Made by a program: the position numbers and the translations under genes. Source: JAOUEA01 sp038249195 (GTDB lineage: Bacteria > Actinomycetota > UBA4738 > HRBIN12). Taken from it: a stretch of DNA of 64,000 bases. The notes below the pieces were generated by a model that made no database searches, had not been told where the DNA came from, and worked only from the letters and a program-made list of their open reading frames with translations. How positions within the stretch are numbered: the stretch's first letter is position 1; each line of letters starts with the position of its first letter. The stretch lies in the NCBI GenBank assembly GCA_038249195.1, contig JBBRWM010000013.1, positions 1-64,000 on the forward strand, given 5' to 3'. This document shows, one piece after another, positions 23,630-32,736 of this stretch.

Positions 23630-24822
23630 GCACGGCGACCGAGGACCCTGCAGCGCCGCCGTCCGAGGAGCGGACCGAACGCGTGAGGAGGATCCTGGAA
23701 GGCGTGATCGGGGTGCCCGCGACCGAGGGCAACCGGATCGTGGTCCTGCGCAACGGAGACGAGATCTTCCCCGCCCTGCTGGATGCCATCGACGAGGCGG
23801 AGCACACGATCGACCTCCTCACGTTCGTCTACTGGGAGGGAGAGATCGGCAAGCGGTTCGCCGAGCACCTCGCCGAACGGGCGAACGCCGGGGTCCGCGT
23901 GCGCGTGTTGCTCGACGCCTGGGGAGCGCACCCCGTCAAGCGAGACCTCGTTGATCTCATGGAAGACGCCGGAGTCCTCGTGCGCTGGTTCCGGCCATTG
24001 CATCGGTTCGAGCCGACCAAGGTGGATCACCGCACCCACCGCAAGGTCGTGATCGTGGACGAGGCCACCGGGTTCACCGGCGGCGTCGGGATCGCCGACG
24101 AGTGGATGGGAGATGCGCGCAACGAATCGGAGTGGCGCGATACGCACTTCCGGGTCAACGGGCCCGCGGTCGACGGCCTCCGCGCTGCGTTCCTCGACAA
24201 CTGGGCCGAGACGGGTGAGGTGCTGTTCGATGAAGACGTCGACCGTTTCCCCGATCAGCCGAAGCCGGGGGGTTCGGTGGTCCAGTGCGTCCGCGGCGCT
24301 TCGGAGATCGGCTGGGCCGATGTGTCTACGTTGTTCCTGACGCTGCTGCAGCTTGCCGAGCGGCGCGTCCGGATCACCACGGCCTACTTCGTGCCCGACG
24401 AGGCGCTCCTGCAGCGGCTCTGCGATGCCCCCGACCGCGGCGTCGAGGTTCAGCTACTGCTGCCGGGCGAGCACGCCGACAAGCGCTTCGTGCAGCTAGG
24501 AGGGGAGGACTCCTACGCGGAGCTCATGGAGCACGGAGTCCAACTGTGGCACTTCCAGCCCACCATGCTCCACGCCAAGGTCATGACGGTGGACGGCGTC
24601 GTGGCCAACGTCGGATCCGCGAACCTCAACGCCCGCTCCACGGCGCTCGACGAAGAAGTCAACCTGGTCGCGCTCGATCCCGAGGTCGTTCGGGTCCTGG
24701 ATGCCCAGTTCGACGAGGACCTGGAGCGGAGCGTTCGGATCGACCCCGATCGCTGGGAGGGCCGCTCGGTCGGGCAGCGTGCGATGGAGAAGGTCGTGGC
24801 GCCACTCCGCCGGCACATCTGA
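23626..24822 (+). CDS. Phospholipase D-like / cardiolipin synthase
   Basis: ATG 23626 overlaps the YihY stop. The 398-residue protein has two HKD active sites: HRTHRKVVIVDEATGFTGG (near residue 135) and HAKVMTVDGVVANVGSANL (near 315), each with the following Gly-Gly/Ser. There is no clear N-terminal membrane helix. Members transfer phosphatidyl groups to make cardiolipin or hydrolyse phospholipids. Its place at the end of the lipid operon favours cardiolipin synthesis. Confidence 0.9.
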   Translation: MSTATEDPAAPPSEERTERVRRILEGVIGVPATEGNRIVVLRNGDEIFPALLDAIDEAEHTIDLLTFVYWEGEIGKRFAEHLAERANAGVRVRVLLDAWGAHPVKRDLVDLMEDAGVLVRWFRPLHRFEPTKVDHRTHRKVVIVDEATGFTGGVGIADEWMGDARNESEWRDTHFRVNGPAVDGLRAAFLDNWAETGEVLFDEDVDRFPDQPKPGGSVVQCVRGASEIGWADVSTLFLTLLQLAERRVRITTAYFVPDEALLQRLCDAPDRGVEVQLLLPGEHADKRFVQLGGEDSYAELMEHGVQLWHFQPTMLHAKVMTVDGVVANVGSANLNARSTALDEEVNLVALDPEVVRVLDAQFDEDLERSVRIDPDRWEGRSVGQRAMEKVVAPLRRHI

Positions 24823-24856
24823 TGCCGCGCATGCGCAGAGGAGGCGACGCAGGAGG

Positions 24857-25141
24857 ATGAACCGACGCGATCAAACTTCACGGCGCGCCGTGATGCTCTG
24901 CGGCGCGCTTTTCGCCGCGATGGTGGTGGTCGCTGCGGCCGGAAGCCGCGGACGGCTCCGAGCGCGAGCGAACGAGTGGCGGCACGCTCGTCGCACCACT
25001 CAGACCACCAAGCCAGCGGACGAGGCGATCGAGGCCGCGCTGGTCAAGACCGACCGGGTCCTTAACGCGACCGCTCTGGTGAGCGAGACTGCACGAGCGC
25101 TGCTCGAAGGTCCGTCGGAGGCGAACACGGCGAGTCCGTGA
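24857..25141 (+). CDS. Hypothetical single-pass membrane protein
   Basis: The 94-residue product has one N-terminal helix (AVMLCGALFAAMVVVAAAG) and then a basic and polar helical region ending DEAIEAALVKTDRVLNATAL. AGGAGG directly abuts ATG 24857, an unusually short spacing. It lies 34 bp after the phospholipase D gene in the same direction and may be part of the lipid operon. I do not recognise the family. Confidence 0.5.
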   Translation: MNRRDQTSRRAVMLCGALFAAMVVVAAAGSRGRLRARANEWRHARRTTQTTKPADEAIEAALVKTDRVLNATALVSETARALLEGPSEANTASP

Positions 25142-25206
25142 CACACCTGGCAGCATCCGTTCGACGCACGCGCCGGTAGGGTTGGTGACCGGCGGGCCCC
25201 CTCGGA

Positions 25207-25455
25207 TCAGGCCTGCCCGCGATGCTCCCGAGCCCACGCGGAGAAGGCTTCGGCGCTGCCGGCCTCGTCCACGAGGCCGAGGGCAACGTATCCGTCCGCG
25301 AGTGTCCGAACCTCGTCATAGGACAGCCCAGCGGAACCGAGTTGGTCTCGCGCGTCGTTCGCGAGCAGTCGAGCGCTTTCGACCTCTGCTTCCTCGGGTT
25401 GGGGGTGGCCGGGGTCCGACGTCTCCGACGCCATCTTCTTTTTGTCTCGTGCCAT
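25207..25455 (-). CDS. Small acidic stress-type protein, unknown family
   Basis: The 82-residue product starts at ATG 25453-25455 with a basic MARDKKKMA, then an acidic low-complexity stretch, then a predicted helical part (VESARLLANDARDQLGSAGL, YDEVRTLADGYVALGLVDEA). It is soluble, without Cys. A consensus SigB-type promoter (GTTT-N16-GGGAAC) lies 33 bp upstream, back to back with the promoter of the divergent rhodopsin-transducer gene. This suggests a general-stress role. Confidence 0.6.
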   Translation of the reverse strand: MARDKKKMASETSDPGHPQPEEAEVESARLLANDARDQLGSAGLSYDEVRTLADGYVALGLVDEAGSAEAFSAWAREHRGQA

Positions 25456-25488
25456 CGTCGTCTCCGTTCCATACTCGACGGGAGGTGC

Positions 25489-25514
25489 GTTCCCCGATCC
25501 CTTTACCCCGAAAC
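25489..25514 (-). promoter_or_regulatory. SigB-type promoter of the small acidic protein gene
   Basis: On the minus strand: GTTT (25514-25511), 16 bases, GGGAAC (25494-25489). The ATG is 33 bp downstream, with GGAG before it. Confidence 0.6.
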
Positions 25515-25522
25515 GGGGCGAC

Positions 25523-25548
25523 GTTTTCCTCGCCGACGCAGCGGGTAG
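25523..25548 (+). promoter_or_regulatory. SigB-type promoter of the rhodopsin-transducer gene
   Basis: GTTT (25523-25526), 16 bases, GGGTAG (25543-25548). ATG 25558 follows nine bases later and has no SD, so the mRNA is probably leaderless. Confidence 0.65.
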
Positions 25549-25557
25549 TGACGAACC

Positions 25558-25935
25558 ATGACATCCGGGATCGGGAAGACTCGATGGGCCATCGCCGAGG
25601 GGTACATCCCGTCCTGGAGCACGGGTCCGGAGCCGGAGTTCACGAGCCACGAGACGGCCTGCATCCTCAACGCGACCGATCGGGACGCCCGCATCAAGAT
25701 CACCGTGTTCTTCGCGGACCGCGAGCCCGTGGGGCCCTATCGCATCGAGGTCCCGGCTCGAAGGACGCACCACGTTCGATTCAATGAGCTCGAGGACCCC
25801 GAACCGATCCCGGCAGGGACGGACTATGCGACCCTGATCGACTCGGACGTGCCAATCGTCGTCCAGCATACGCGGCTCGATTCACGCCGCGCCGCAAACG
25901 CTCTCGTCACGACCATCGCGTACGCGGATGCCTGA
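25558..25935 (+). CDS. Sensory rhodopsin transducer-like protein
   Basis: The 125-residue protein matches the Anabaena sensory rhodopsin transducer (ASRT) family: WAIAEGYIPSWSTGPEPEF, TSHETACILNATDRDARIKI, VFFADREPVGPYRIEVPARR and VPIVVQHTRLDSRRAANALV. ASRT is a small soluble beta-sandwich tetramer that binds a photoreceptor in cyanobacteria, but most homologues occur where no rhodopsin is known and may bind sugars or DNA. No rhodopsin is in this window. Its last eight bases overlap the start of the FAD/Fe-S oxidoreductase, so the two are co-translated. The promoter is SigB-type. Confidence 0.85.
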   Translation: MTSGIGKTRWAIAEGYIPSWSTGPEPEFTSHETACILNATDRDARIKITVFFADREPVGPYRIEVPARRTHHVRFNELEDPEPIPAGTDYATLIDSDVPIVVQHTRLDSRRAANALVTTIAYADA

Positions 25936-28807
25936 GGTCGCCCTCGAGCGGGCCCTTCGCGAGAGCGTCGCGGGGGAGGTTCGCTTCGGCGAGGGCGATC
26001 GTGCGCTCTACGCAACCGACGCATCGAACTATCGCCAGGTCCCCATCGGCGTGGTCGTGCCGCGCGACATCGATGATGTGGTCAAGACCGTCGAGGTCTG
26101 CCGATCGTTCGCAGCCCCCATCCTGCCTCGCGGCGGCGGCACGAGCCTCGCCGGGCAGTGCTGCAACGTGGCGGTCGTGATCGACTACTCCAAGTACCTG
26201 CGGTCGGTCATCGCGATCGATCCGGATCGGCGAACGGCGCGCGTGCAACCCGGCGTCGTTCTCGATCATCTGCAGGAGCAGGCGGCTCCACACGGGCTCA
26301 TGTTCGGACCCGACCCCTCCACGCACAACCGCTGCACGATCGGGGGGATGGTCGGCAACAACTCGTGCGGGGTGCATTCGGTGATGGCGGGACGAACCGA
26401 AGACAACGTCATCTCGCTCGAGGTCCTCACGGCCGACGGGATCCGGATGACCGTTGGCCCGACCCCGGACGAGGAGCTCGAACGGCTCGCCGGTCGCGGC
26501 GACCGGATCGGAGACATCTACGGAGGGCTCCGCGACCTGCGGGATCGATACGCGCAGCGGATCCGCGGCGGCTTCCCGCAGATCCCCCGCCGCGTTTCCG
26601 GCTACAACCTCCCGCAGCTCCTGCCCGAGAGCGGTTTCGACCTCGCCCGGGCGCTCGTCGGCACGGAGGGCACGTGCGTGAGCATCCTCGAGGCGACCGT
26701 CCGACTGATCCCGGCCCCCGGGGCGCGGTCGTTGCTCGTGCTGGGCTACCCCGACGTGTTCGCGGCCGCCGACGACGTGCCCATGATCATGGAGCTAGGC
26801 CCGATCGGACTCGAGGGGATCGACAACGAACTCGTGGAGGACATGCGGAAGAAGCGGCTGCACGTCGACGAGCTCCAGATGTTGCCGAAGGGCCGGGCAT
26901 GGCTGCTCGTCGAGTTCGGTGGGGACACGAAGGAGGAGTCCGACGACGCCGCCGGGCGGGCCCGCGACGTGCTGCATCGCCGGTCGCCCGCCAAACCAGA
27001 GGCCGAGCTCTACGACGATCCCCAACGAGAGTCGAAGATCTGGGAGGTCCGTGAATCGGGCCTCGGAGGGACCGCCAGGGTGCCGGGCAAGGGCGATACG
27101 TGGCCGGGCTGGGAGGACTCCGCCGTCCCGCCGGGCGCGCTCGGTTCCTACCTGCGGGAGCTCCGCGGGCTCTACGACCGCTACGAGTACGACGCCGCTC
27201 TGTACGGACACTTCGGTCAAGGCTGCGTGCACACGCGCATCGACTTCGATCTGCGGAGCGCCGACGGGATCGCCCGCTACCGCTCCTTCGTCGAGGAGGC
27301 CGCGAGCCTGGTCCTGCGCCATGGCGGTTCCCTCTCCGGTGAGCATGGGGATGGGCAAGCGCGCGCCGAGCTGCTGGAGCGGATGTTCGGGAAGGACCTC
27401 GTTCAGGCGTTCCGCGAGTTCCGCTCGATCTGGGATCCGGACGGACGCATGAACCCCGGAAAGGTCGTGGACCCCTACCCCATCGACGTGAACTTGCGGC
27501 TCGGCGTGTCGTACCGGCCGGCCCCCGTTCAGACCGCGTTCGCTTACCCGGACGACGACGGCAGCTTCGCTCGCGCTACCTTGCGATGTGTCGGGGTCGG
27601 CGCGTGCCGGCGTACCGATGGCGGGGTGATGTGCCCGAGTTTCATGGTCACCCACGAGGAGAAGGACTCGACCCGGGGCCGGGCGCGGCTGCTCTTCGAG
27701 ATGCTGCAGGGGGATCCATTGGAGCGAGGGTGGCGCGAGGACGCGGTCAACGACGCGCTCGATCTCTGCTTCTCCTGCAAGGGCTGCAAGAGCGACTGTC
27801 CCGTCAACGTCGACATGGCGACCTACAAGGCGGAGTTCCTGCACCACTACTACGCCGGCAAGGTCCGGCCACGCCAGGCCTACGCGCTGGGGCTGATCCC
27901 GTGGACCGCCCGCCTCGCCTCGCTCCTGCCGCGGCTGGCCAACGCCGTAACCCGTGGGTCGATGACCGGCCCGCTCCTCAAGCTCATGGGTGGCGTGGCG
28001 CAGGAGCGCACCGTCCCTCCCTTCGCCGAGACGACGTTCGCGTCGTGGTTCCGCGCTCACGAGCGCCTGCCGTCCGCGGGCTCGCGCGGAAGCGTGGTCC
28101 TGTGGCCCGACACCTTCAACAACCACTGGCACCCGGAGACGGGGCGGGCGGCCGTGCGCGTGATGGAGGAGGCCGGGTATCGGGTCCTCCTGCCGCCGAA
28201 GTGGGTCTGCTGCGGTCGCCCCCTGTACGACTTCGGGATGCTCGACATGGCCCGAGCCACGCTGAGGAGAGATCTCAAGATCCTGCGTCCGGCGCTGGAG
28301 CGCGGGCTGCCCGTCGTGGGATTGGAGCCGTCGTGCGTCGCCGTGTTCCGCGACGAACTGACCGGCTTGTTCCCGAACGACCCGGATGCGCAGCGCCTTT
28401 CGTCGCAGGCGTACACGCTCGCCGAATTACTCGTGGAGCACACGGAGGGATGGCAGCCGGCGCGTCGCGAAGGTAGGGCCCTCGTCCAGCCGCACTGCCA
28501 CCACCACGCCGTGATGGGGTTCGGTACGGACGAGGAGGCGCTGCGGCGGACGGGCCTCGACGTAGAGATCCTCGACGCCGGCTGCTGCGGCATGGCCGGG
28601 GCGTTCGGGTTCGAGTCCGCCCATTACGAGGTTTCAGTGGCGGCCGGCGAACGCGCGCTGCTGCCGGCCGTTCGGGAGGCACCCGACGCCATCATCGTCG
28701 CCGACGGCTTCAGCTGCCGCGAACAGATCGCGCAGGGAGCCGGCCGGCGCGCATGGCACCTCGCCGAGGTCCTGGCGGGGGATGCGGAACCGTATCGGAA
28801 GGAGTGA
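25928..28807 (+). CDS. FAD-linked oxidoreductase fused to Fe-S and CCG domains (D-lactate dehydrogenase-like)
   Basis: This is a 959-residue fusion. The N-terminal FAD_binding_4 domain has PRGGGTSLAGQ (68-78) and FGPDPSTHNRCTIGGMVGNN, followed by an FAD-oxidase C-terminal domain ending in LSGEHGDGQARAELLERMFG. A [4Fe-4S] region has C-x4-AC-x7-MCP near 557 and CFSCKGCKSDCPVNVD near 615. A GlpC/CCG domain carries CCGRPLYDFG, QPHCHHHAVMG and DAGCCGMAGAFGFE. This order is that of quinone-linked D-lactate or glycolate dehydrogenases of the GlcD-GlcF fusion type. It would oxidise a 2-hydroxy acid and pass electrons through Fe-S centres to the respiratory chain. The exact substrate is uncertain. Confidence 0.9.
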   Translation: MPEVALERALRESVAGEVRFGEGDRALYATDASNYRQVPIGVVVPRDIDDVVKTVEVCRSFAAPILPRGGGTSLAGQCCNVAVVIDYSKYLRSVIAIDPDRRTARVQPGVVLDHLQEQAAPHGLMFGPDPSTHNRCTIGGMVGNNSCGVHSVMAGRTEDNVISLEVLTADGIRMTVGPTPDEELERLAGRGDRIGDIYGGLRDLRDRYAQRIRGGFPQIPRRVSGYNLPQLLPESGFDLARALVGTEGTCVSILEATVRLIPAPGARSLLVLGYPDVFAAADDVPMIMELGPIGLEGIDNELVEDMRKKRLHVDELQMLPKGRAWLLVEFGGDTKEESDDAAGRARDVLHRRSPAKPEAELYDDPQRESKIWEVRESGLGGTARVPGKGDTWPGWEDSAVPPGALGSYLRELRGLYDRYEYDAALYGHFGQGCVHTRIDFDLRSADGIARYRSFVEEAASLVLRHGGSLSGEHGDGQARAELLERMFGKDLVQAFREFRSIWDPDGRMNPGKVVDPYPIDVNLRLGVSYRPAPVQTAFAYPDDDGSFARATLRCVGVGACRRTDGGVMCPSFMVTHEEKDSTRGRARLLFEMLQGDPLERGWREDAVNDALDLCFSCKGCKSDCPVNVDMATYKAEFLHHYYAGKVRPRQAYALGLIPWTARLASLLPRLANAVTRGSMTGPLLKLMGGVAQERTVPPFAETTFASWFRAHERLPSAGSRGSVVLWPDTFNNHWHPETGRAAVRVMEEAGYRVLLPPKWVCCGRPLYDFGMLDMARATLRRDLKILRPALERGLPVVGLEPSCVAVFRDELTGLFPNDPDAQRLSSQAYTLAELLVEHTEGWQPARREGRALVQPHCHHHAVMGFGTDEEALRRTGLDVEILDAGCCGMAGAFGFESAHYEVSVAAGERALLPAVREAPDAIIVADGFSCREQIAQGAGRRAWHLAEVLAGDAEPYRKE

Positions 28808-29822
28808 CCTACGTGGAAACGATCGACGACAGACCGCGGGTGGCGGTGGTCACGGGAGCGAGCTCCGGCGTCGGCCGGGCGACGGCCAGGGCGTTCGCCG
28901 AGCGCGGCTGGATGGTCGCCTTGCTCGCGCGCGGGCACGATGGGCTCGCCGGAGCCGTGGGGGACGTGGAGGATGCGGGCGCCAAGGCGCTCGCCATCCC
29001 GACGGACGTCGCGGACCCCGAGCAGGTGGAGGCGGCCGCGCTCGCCGTGGAGGAGGGGCTCGGCCCATCGACGTGTGGGTGAACGACGCCATGACGTCGG
29101 TCTTCGCGCCGGTGCGCGAGATCGAACCTGAGGAGTTCCGTCGCGTCACCGACGTGACCTACCACGGCGTCGTGTTCGAGACGATGGCCGCGCTGCGACG
29201 GATGCGTGCCCAGGACCGGGGAACGATCGTGCCGGTGGGGTCCGCCCTCGCGTACCGAGGGATCCCGCTGCAGTCGGCGTACTGCGGCGCCAAGCACGCG
29301 ATTCAGGGATTCACCGAGTCGCTGCGTACCGAGCTCTTGCACGAGGGCAGCGGTATCGAGGTGACCATGGTCCAGATGCCCGCGCTGAACACGCCCCAGT
29401 TCGACCTGGTTCGCTCTCGCCTGCCGAAGAAGGCCCAGCCCGTGCCGCCGATCTTCGAGCCGGAGGTCGCGGCCCGGGCCATCGTGCATGCCACCGAGCA
29501 TCCGCAACGCAGGGAGCGTTGGGTCGGGGGATCCACGGTGCTCACGATCGTGGCCAACACGTTCGTCCCGGGGCTGCTCGACCGGTATCTCGCCCGGACC
29601 GGGTACGACGGTCAACAGACGGCCGAGGCGGAGGATCCCGATCGACCCGACAGCTTGTGGGAGCCGGTCGCGGGCGACCACGGTGCCCATGGACGCTTCG
29701 ACGCGCGATCGCACGCCCGGAGTCTGCAGCAGATCGTGGCGACCCGGGCTACGGCCGTGCGCGTGGTGGCCCTCGGCGCCGCGATCACGATCCCGCTGAT
29801 GGTGCGCGCGGCCCGGCGTTGA
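28804..29822 (+). CDS. Short-chain dehydrogenase/reductase, one frameshift
   Basis: The start GTG 28804 overlaps the oxidoreductase stop by four bases. The first frame gives VAVVTGASSGVGRATARAFA (TGxxxGxG cofactor motif) and runs to a stop at 29082. The continuation IDVWVNDAMTSVFAPVREIE, the catalytic YCGAKHA and the C-terminal tail is in the next frame. A single missing C (GGCCCATC for GGCCCCATC near 29067) restores a 339-residue protein. The C-terminal extension ends with a hydrophobic helix (VRVVALGAAITIPLMVRAAR). The substrate is unknown. The break looks like a sequencing indel. Confidence 0.8.
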
Positions 29823-29830
29823 CGGATCGC

Positions 29831-29845
29831 CGCCCGCGCCGGGCG
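29831..29845. terminator. Short GC hairpin between convergent genes
   Basis: CGCCCG (29831-29836) pairs with CGGGCG (29840-29845) around a 3-nt loop, between the SDR gene and the convergent Crp/Fnr gene. Confidence 0.3.
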
Positions 29846-29861
29846 ACACGCCCCGGAGTCA

Positions 29862-30632
29862 TCAGGCGACCGTTCCGCCTCCCGAGGACGCGGCGGCGGC
29901 CGCCACGCTTTCTCCCGGGAGCAGGCGTGCGTACTCCTCGCGGACGACCGAGTAACACTCACACGCCGCCCCGCCAAGGGCGTCGCGGTCGAGGATCGAG
30001 ATCGCCCCGCGGCGTGTGGCGACGATCCCCGCCTCCTGCAGCTCCCGGAGCGCCACCGTGACCGAGGCGCGGCGCGTGTGCAGGATCCCGGCGAGGAACT
30101 CGTGGGTGAGCTCAACCTCGTCGGAAGCGACGCGGTCGCTGGTTTGCAGGAGCCAACGGGCGAGGCGCTCGCGCACCGAGTGCGCAGCGCCGCACGCGAC
30201 GCTCTGCGTGAGCTGCACGAGGCTGGCGCGCGTGTAGTCGTTCAGGAGCGAGTTGAGCTGCGTGGACGGGTCGCGCAGCTCGTGGTCGAACCATCGAAGA
30301 TCCACGCTGAGGATCTCGCCCCCCATCTGTACGACCGCCCGTGCGTTCGGATCGCGGTCGTCGCCCAGGAACGTGAACGCGCCCACCAGCCCCTCACGGC
30401 CGATGGTCGCGACCTCGACCGCGCTTCCGTCGCCCAGGACGGCGAGGAGCGAGACGACCGCAGTGATCGGGAAGGAGACCGTCGTGAGCGGTCGTCCCGG
30501 CTCGTACAGGACATCGCCCGGCTCGACCCGGCGGGTCCGCGCGTCGCGCAGCAGGTGGGCGCGTTCGGCCGGCGGCAGCGCCGCGAGCAGTTCGTTGCCC
30601 GACGCAGCTAGATCCGCGATCACCTGAGCCAT
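29862..30632 (-). CDS. Crp/Fnr-family transcriptional regulator
   Basis: The 256-residue regulator starts at ATG 30630-30632. The N-terminal effector barrel contains GDVLYEPGRPLTTVSFPITA, GREGLVGAFTFLGDD and the long dimer helix. The C-terminal winged helix has VRERLARWLLQTSDRV and LTHEFLAGILHTRRASVTVA, the HTH_Crp recognition region. The usual phosphate-binding Arg-Ser pair of cAMP sites is not clear, and no N-terminal Cys cluster of Fnr is present, so the ligand is open. It is convergent with the SDR gene. Confidence 0.88.
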   Translation of the reverse strand: MAQVIADLAASGNELLAALPPAERAHLLRDARTRRVEPGDVLYEPGRPLTTVSFPITAVVSLLAVLGDGSAVEVATIGREGLVGAFTFLGDDRDPNARAVVQMGGEILSVDLRWFDHELRDPSTQLNSLLNDYTRASLVQLTQSVACGAAHSVRERLARWLLQTSDRVASDEVELTHEFLAGILHTRRASVTVALRELQEAGIVATRRGAISILDRDALGGAACECYSVVREEYARLLPGESVAAAAASSGGGTVA

Positions 30633-30762
30633 AGCGAGGAAGCATAGCCGGGCACGAGCGCCGCCGACGCCGTCTCGTCGTGACGTCGTGGCGGTCCCGG
30701 CGATCGCGCCGCTATCGTGAGCCGGGAACAGATGCCCGAGGCGATCCCGGAGGAGCGAAGCG

Positions 30763-32137
30763 ATGGATCTCGACCGGCCGCTCCTGATCCACGGCGGGCG
30801 TGTGTTCACGGCAGACGTCGCCAGGCCGTGGGCGGACGCCCTCGCCGTCCGCGCCTCCCGGATCGCGGGGGTCGGCACGGCGGCCGAGCTCGCGGATCGA
30901 TTCTCGGGAGCCTCCGAGATCGACGTCGAGGGCCGCACGGTGCTGCCGGGTCTGACCGATGCCCACAACCACTTCCTCGCCACGGGCGAGTCGCTCGCTT
31001 CATCGGACGCTCGATACCCGGGGATCGCCTCGGTCGAGCACCTCGTCGGCCGGCTCCGAGAGGCCGCCGCGCTCGCTCCGCCGGGAGCGTGGATCACCGC
31101 ATCCGGATTCGACGACGCGGAATACGACTGGGTCCTGACCAGGTGGGACCTGGACCGCGCCACGTCCGCCCACCCGGTGATGGTCTTGCACGTCTCGGGC
31201 CACCACGTGTTCGTGAACTCGGAGGCGCTCGAGCGTCGAGGCGTATCCGAGGACACCCCCGATCCGCAGGGGGGGCGACTCGTTCGGGGCCCGGACGGTC
31301 GCCTGAGCGGACTCTGCCTCGACGCCGCGATGAACCTCATCCTCCCAGTGGCCGTGGACATCGGTGCGCACGGGCCGAACTTCCACACCGAGACAACCCT
31401 GGAGGCGTCCGATTCGTCGACGGGTACGGCGCCCACGGGGAGTTCGAGGGCTCCCTGTATTGGCCGCCGCGGCAGCTGCGGGAGATGATCGTGGCCGCTC
31501 ACCTCGACGGCTGGCAGGTCGGCGTGCACGTCCAGGGCGACCGCGCCATGACGGCCGTGCTGGACGCACTCGCGGCGGCCGCGCGGGTGGCTCCCGGGAT
31601 CACCGGCACCGCCTGGAACACGCCGGGTACCCAACCCCCGAGCTCGTGCAGCGCATCGCTCGGCTGGGCGCGATCACGATCGTCCAACCGAACTACCTTC
31701 GCGACAGCGGGGACGAATTCCTCGAGCGGTTGGGGCCGCGCGCGCACGCGCTTCAGCCGCTGCGGGACGAGCTGGAGGCGGGCATCACCGTGGTCCTGAG
31801 CAGCGACTCCGACGTCACGTCCTACCGGCCGATGGATACGATCGCCGCGGCGATCGAGCGCCGAACCAGCAGCGGCGCCCCGATCGGCGCGTCCCAGGCC
31901 CTGACGTTGGAGGAGTCGCTCCGCGCGCACACGATCTCCGCGGCCTACGCGTTGCGGATGGAGGATCGGATCGGCTCGCTCGAGTTCGGCAAGCGCGCCG
32001 ACATCGTCGCGGTGGACGGCGATCTCGTCGAGACCCCCGTCGCCGAGATACCAGCGGTCGGCGTCTGGCTCACCCTGCTCGACGGCCGGGTGGAACACGA
32101 CGCGAGGATCGCGAGCCGGGTCTCGGGAGGCCACTGA
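30763..32137 (+). CDS. YtcJ-like amidohydrolase, two frameshifts
   Basis: The start ATG 30763 has GGAGGAG upstream. Part one has VLPGLTDAHNHFLATGESLA (metal His pair) and HPVMVLHVSGHHVFVNSEAL. Part two is in another frame: RFVDGYGAHGEFEGSLYW, WQVGVHVQGDRAMTAVLDAL. Part three, in a third frame, has GYPTPELVQRIARLGAITIV, VLSSDSDVTSYRPM and GSLEFGKRADIVAVDGDL. One missing G near 31410 and one missing C near 31610 reconnect everything to a protein of about 458 residues of the Amidohydro_3 type. Its stop shares one base with the ureAB start, so it is the first gene of the urease-like operon. The substrate is probably an amide or cyclic ureide, which is inference. Confidence 0.75.
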
Positions 32138-32736
32138 TGAAGCTCGGACCGACCGAGCAGGCGAGGTTGCTCGTGTTCCAGGTGGCCGAGCTGGCGCGGC
32201 GCCAGCGTGACCGCGGTCTGCGCCTGAACGCCCCCGAGGCCATCGCGATCGCCTGCGACGAGATGCATATGGCCGCGCGCGCGGGCGGCTCGTTCGAGGC
32301 GGTCGTCGACGCCGGGATGAACGCCGTGGCGCCCGATGACCTGCTCGAGGGCGTGAGCGCTTGGATCGCCGAGATCCGCTTAGAGGTCCTGCTTGACGAG
32401 GGCTCGCGCCTGATCGTGCTCCGCGGGCTCGGCGCCTCGGACGCCGGGTCCGGTCCCGCCGCGACGGTCATCGCCGAGGGCTCGCTCACCCTCAACGAGG
32501 GGTTGCTTTCGTTCGAGCTCGAGGTGACGAACGACTCCGATCACGCGGTCCGCGTGTCCTCGCATTTCCCGTTCGACCGCGTCAACCGAAGGCTGAGGTT
32601 CGAGCGCGCGAACGCCCGCCGATCCCGTCTCGACATCCCGGCCGGCGACACCGTCCGGTGGGCGCCGGGCGAGCGCAAGGTGGTCCGCCTGGTCAGGGTC
32701 GACGACGCGGGGCCGCGGCCGAAGGTTGAAACCTGA
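32137..32736 (+). CDS. ureAB: Urease-like fused gamma-beta subunit
   Basis: The 199-residue protein joins a urease gamma domain (residues 1-100: LGPTEQARLLVFQVAELARR, RGLRLNAPEAIAIACDEMH, EGVSAWIAEIRLEVLLDEGS) to a beta domain (105-199: GSLTLNEGLLSFELEVTNDS, VRVSSHFPFDRVNRRLRFER, RLDIPAGDTVRWAPGERKVV). Both retain family structure, but many normally invariant residues differ, for example the SHFHF motif is SHFPF. The start ATG 32137 overlaps the amidohydrolase stop by one base, and the ureC start follows with the same one-base overlap. Confidence 0.85.
   Translation: MKLGPTEQARLLVFQVAELARRQRDRGLRLNAPEAIAIACDEMHMAARAGGSFEAVVDAGMNAVAPDDLLEGVSAWIAEIRLEVLLDEGSRLIVLRGLGASDAGSGPAATVIAEGSLTLNEGLLSFELEVTNDSDHAVRVSSHFPFDRVNRRLRFERANARRSRLDIPAGDTVRWAPGERKVVRLVRVDDAGPRPKVET

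Noticed and set aside
26795..28132. Minus-strand open frame of 445 codons
   Set aside because: Shadow of the FAD/Fe-S oxidoreductase, which has complete motifs on the plus strand.
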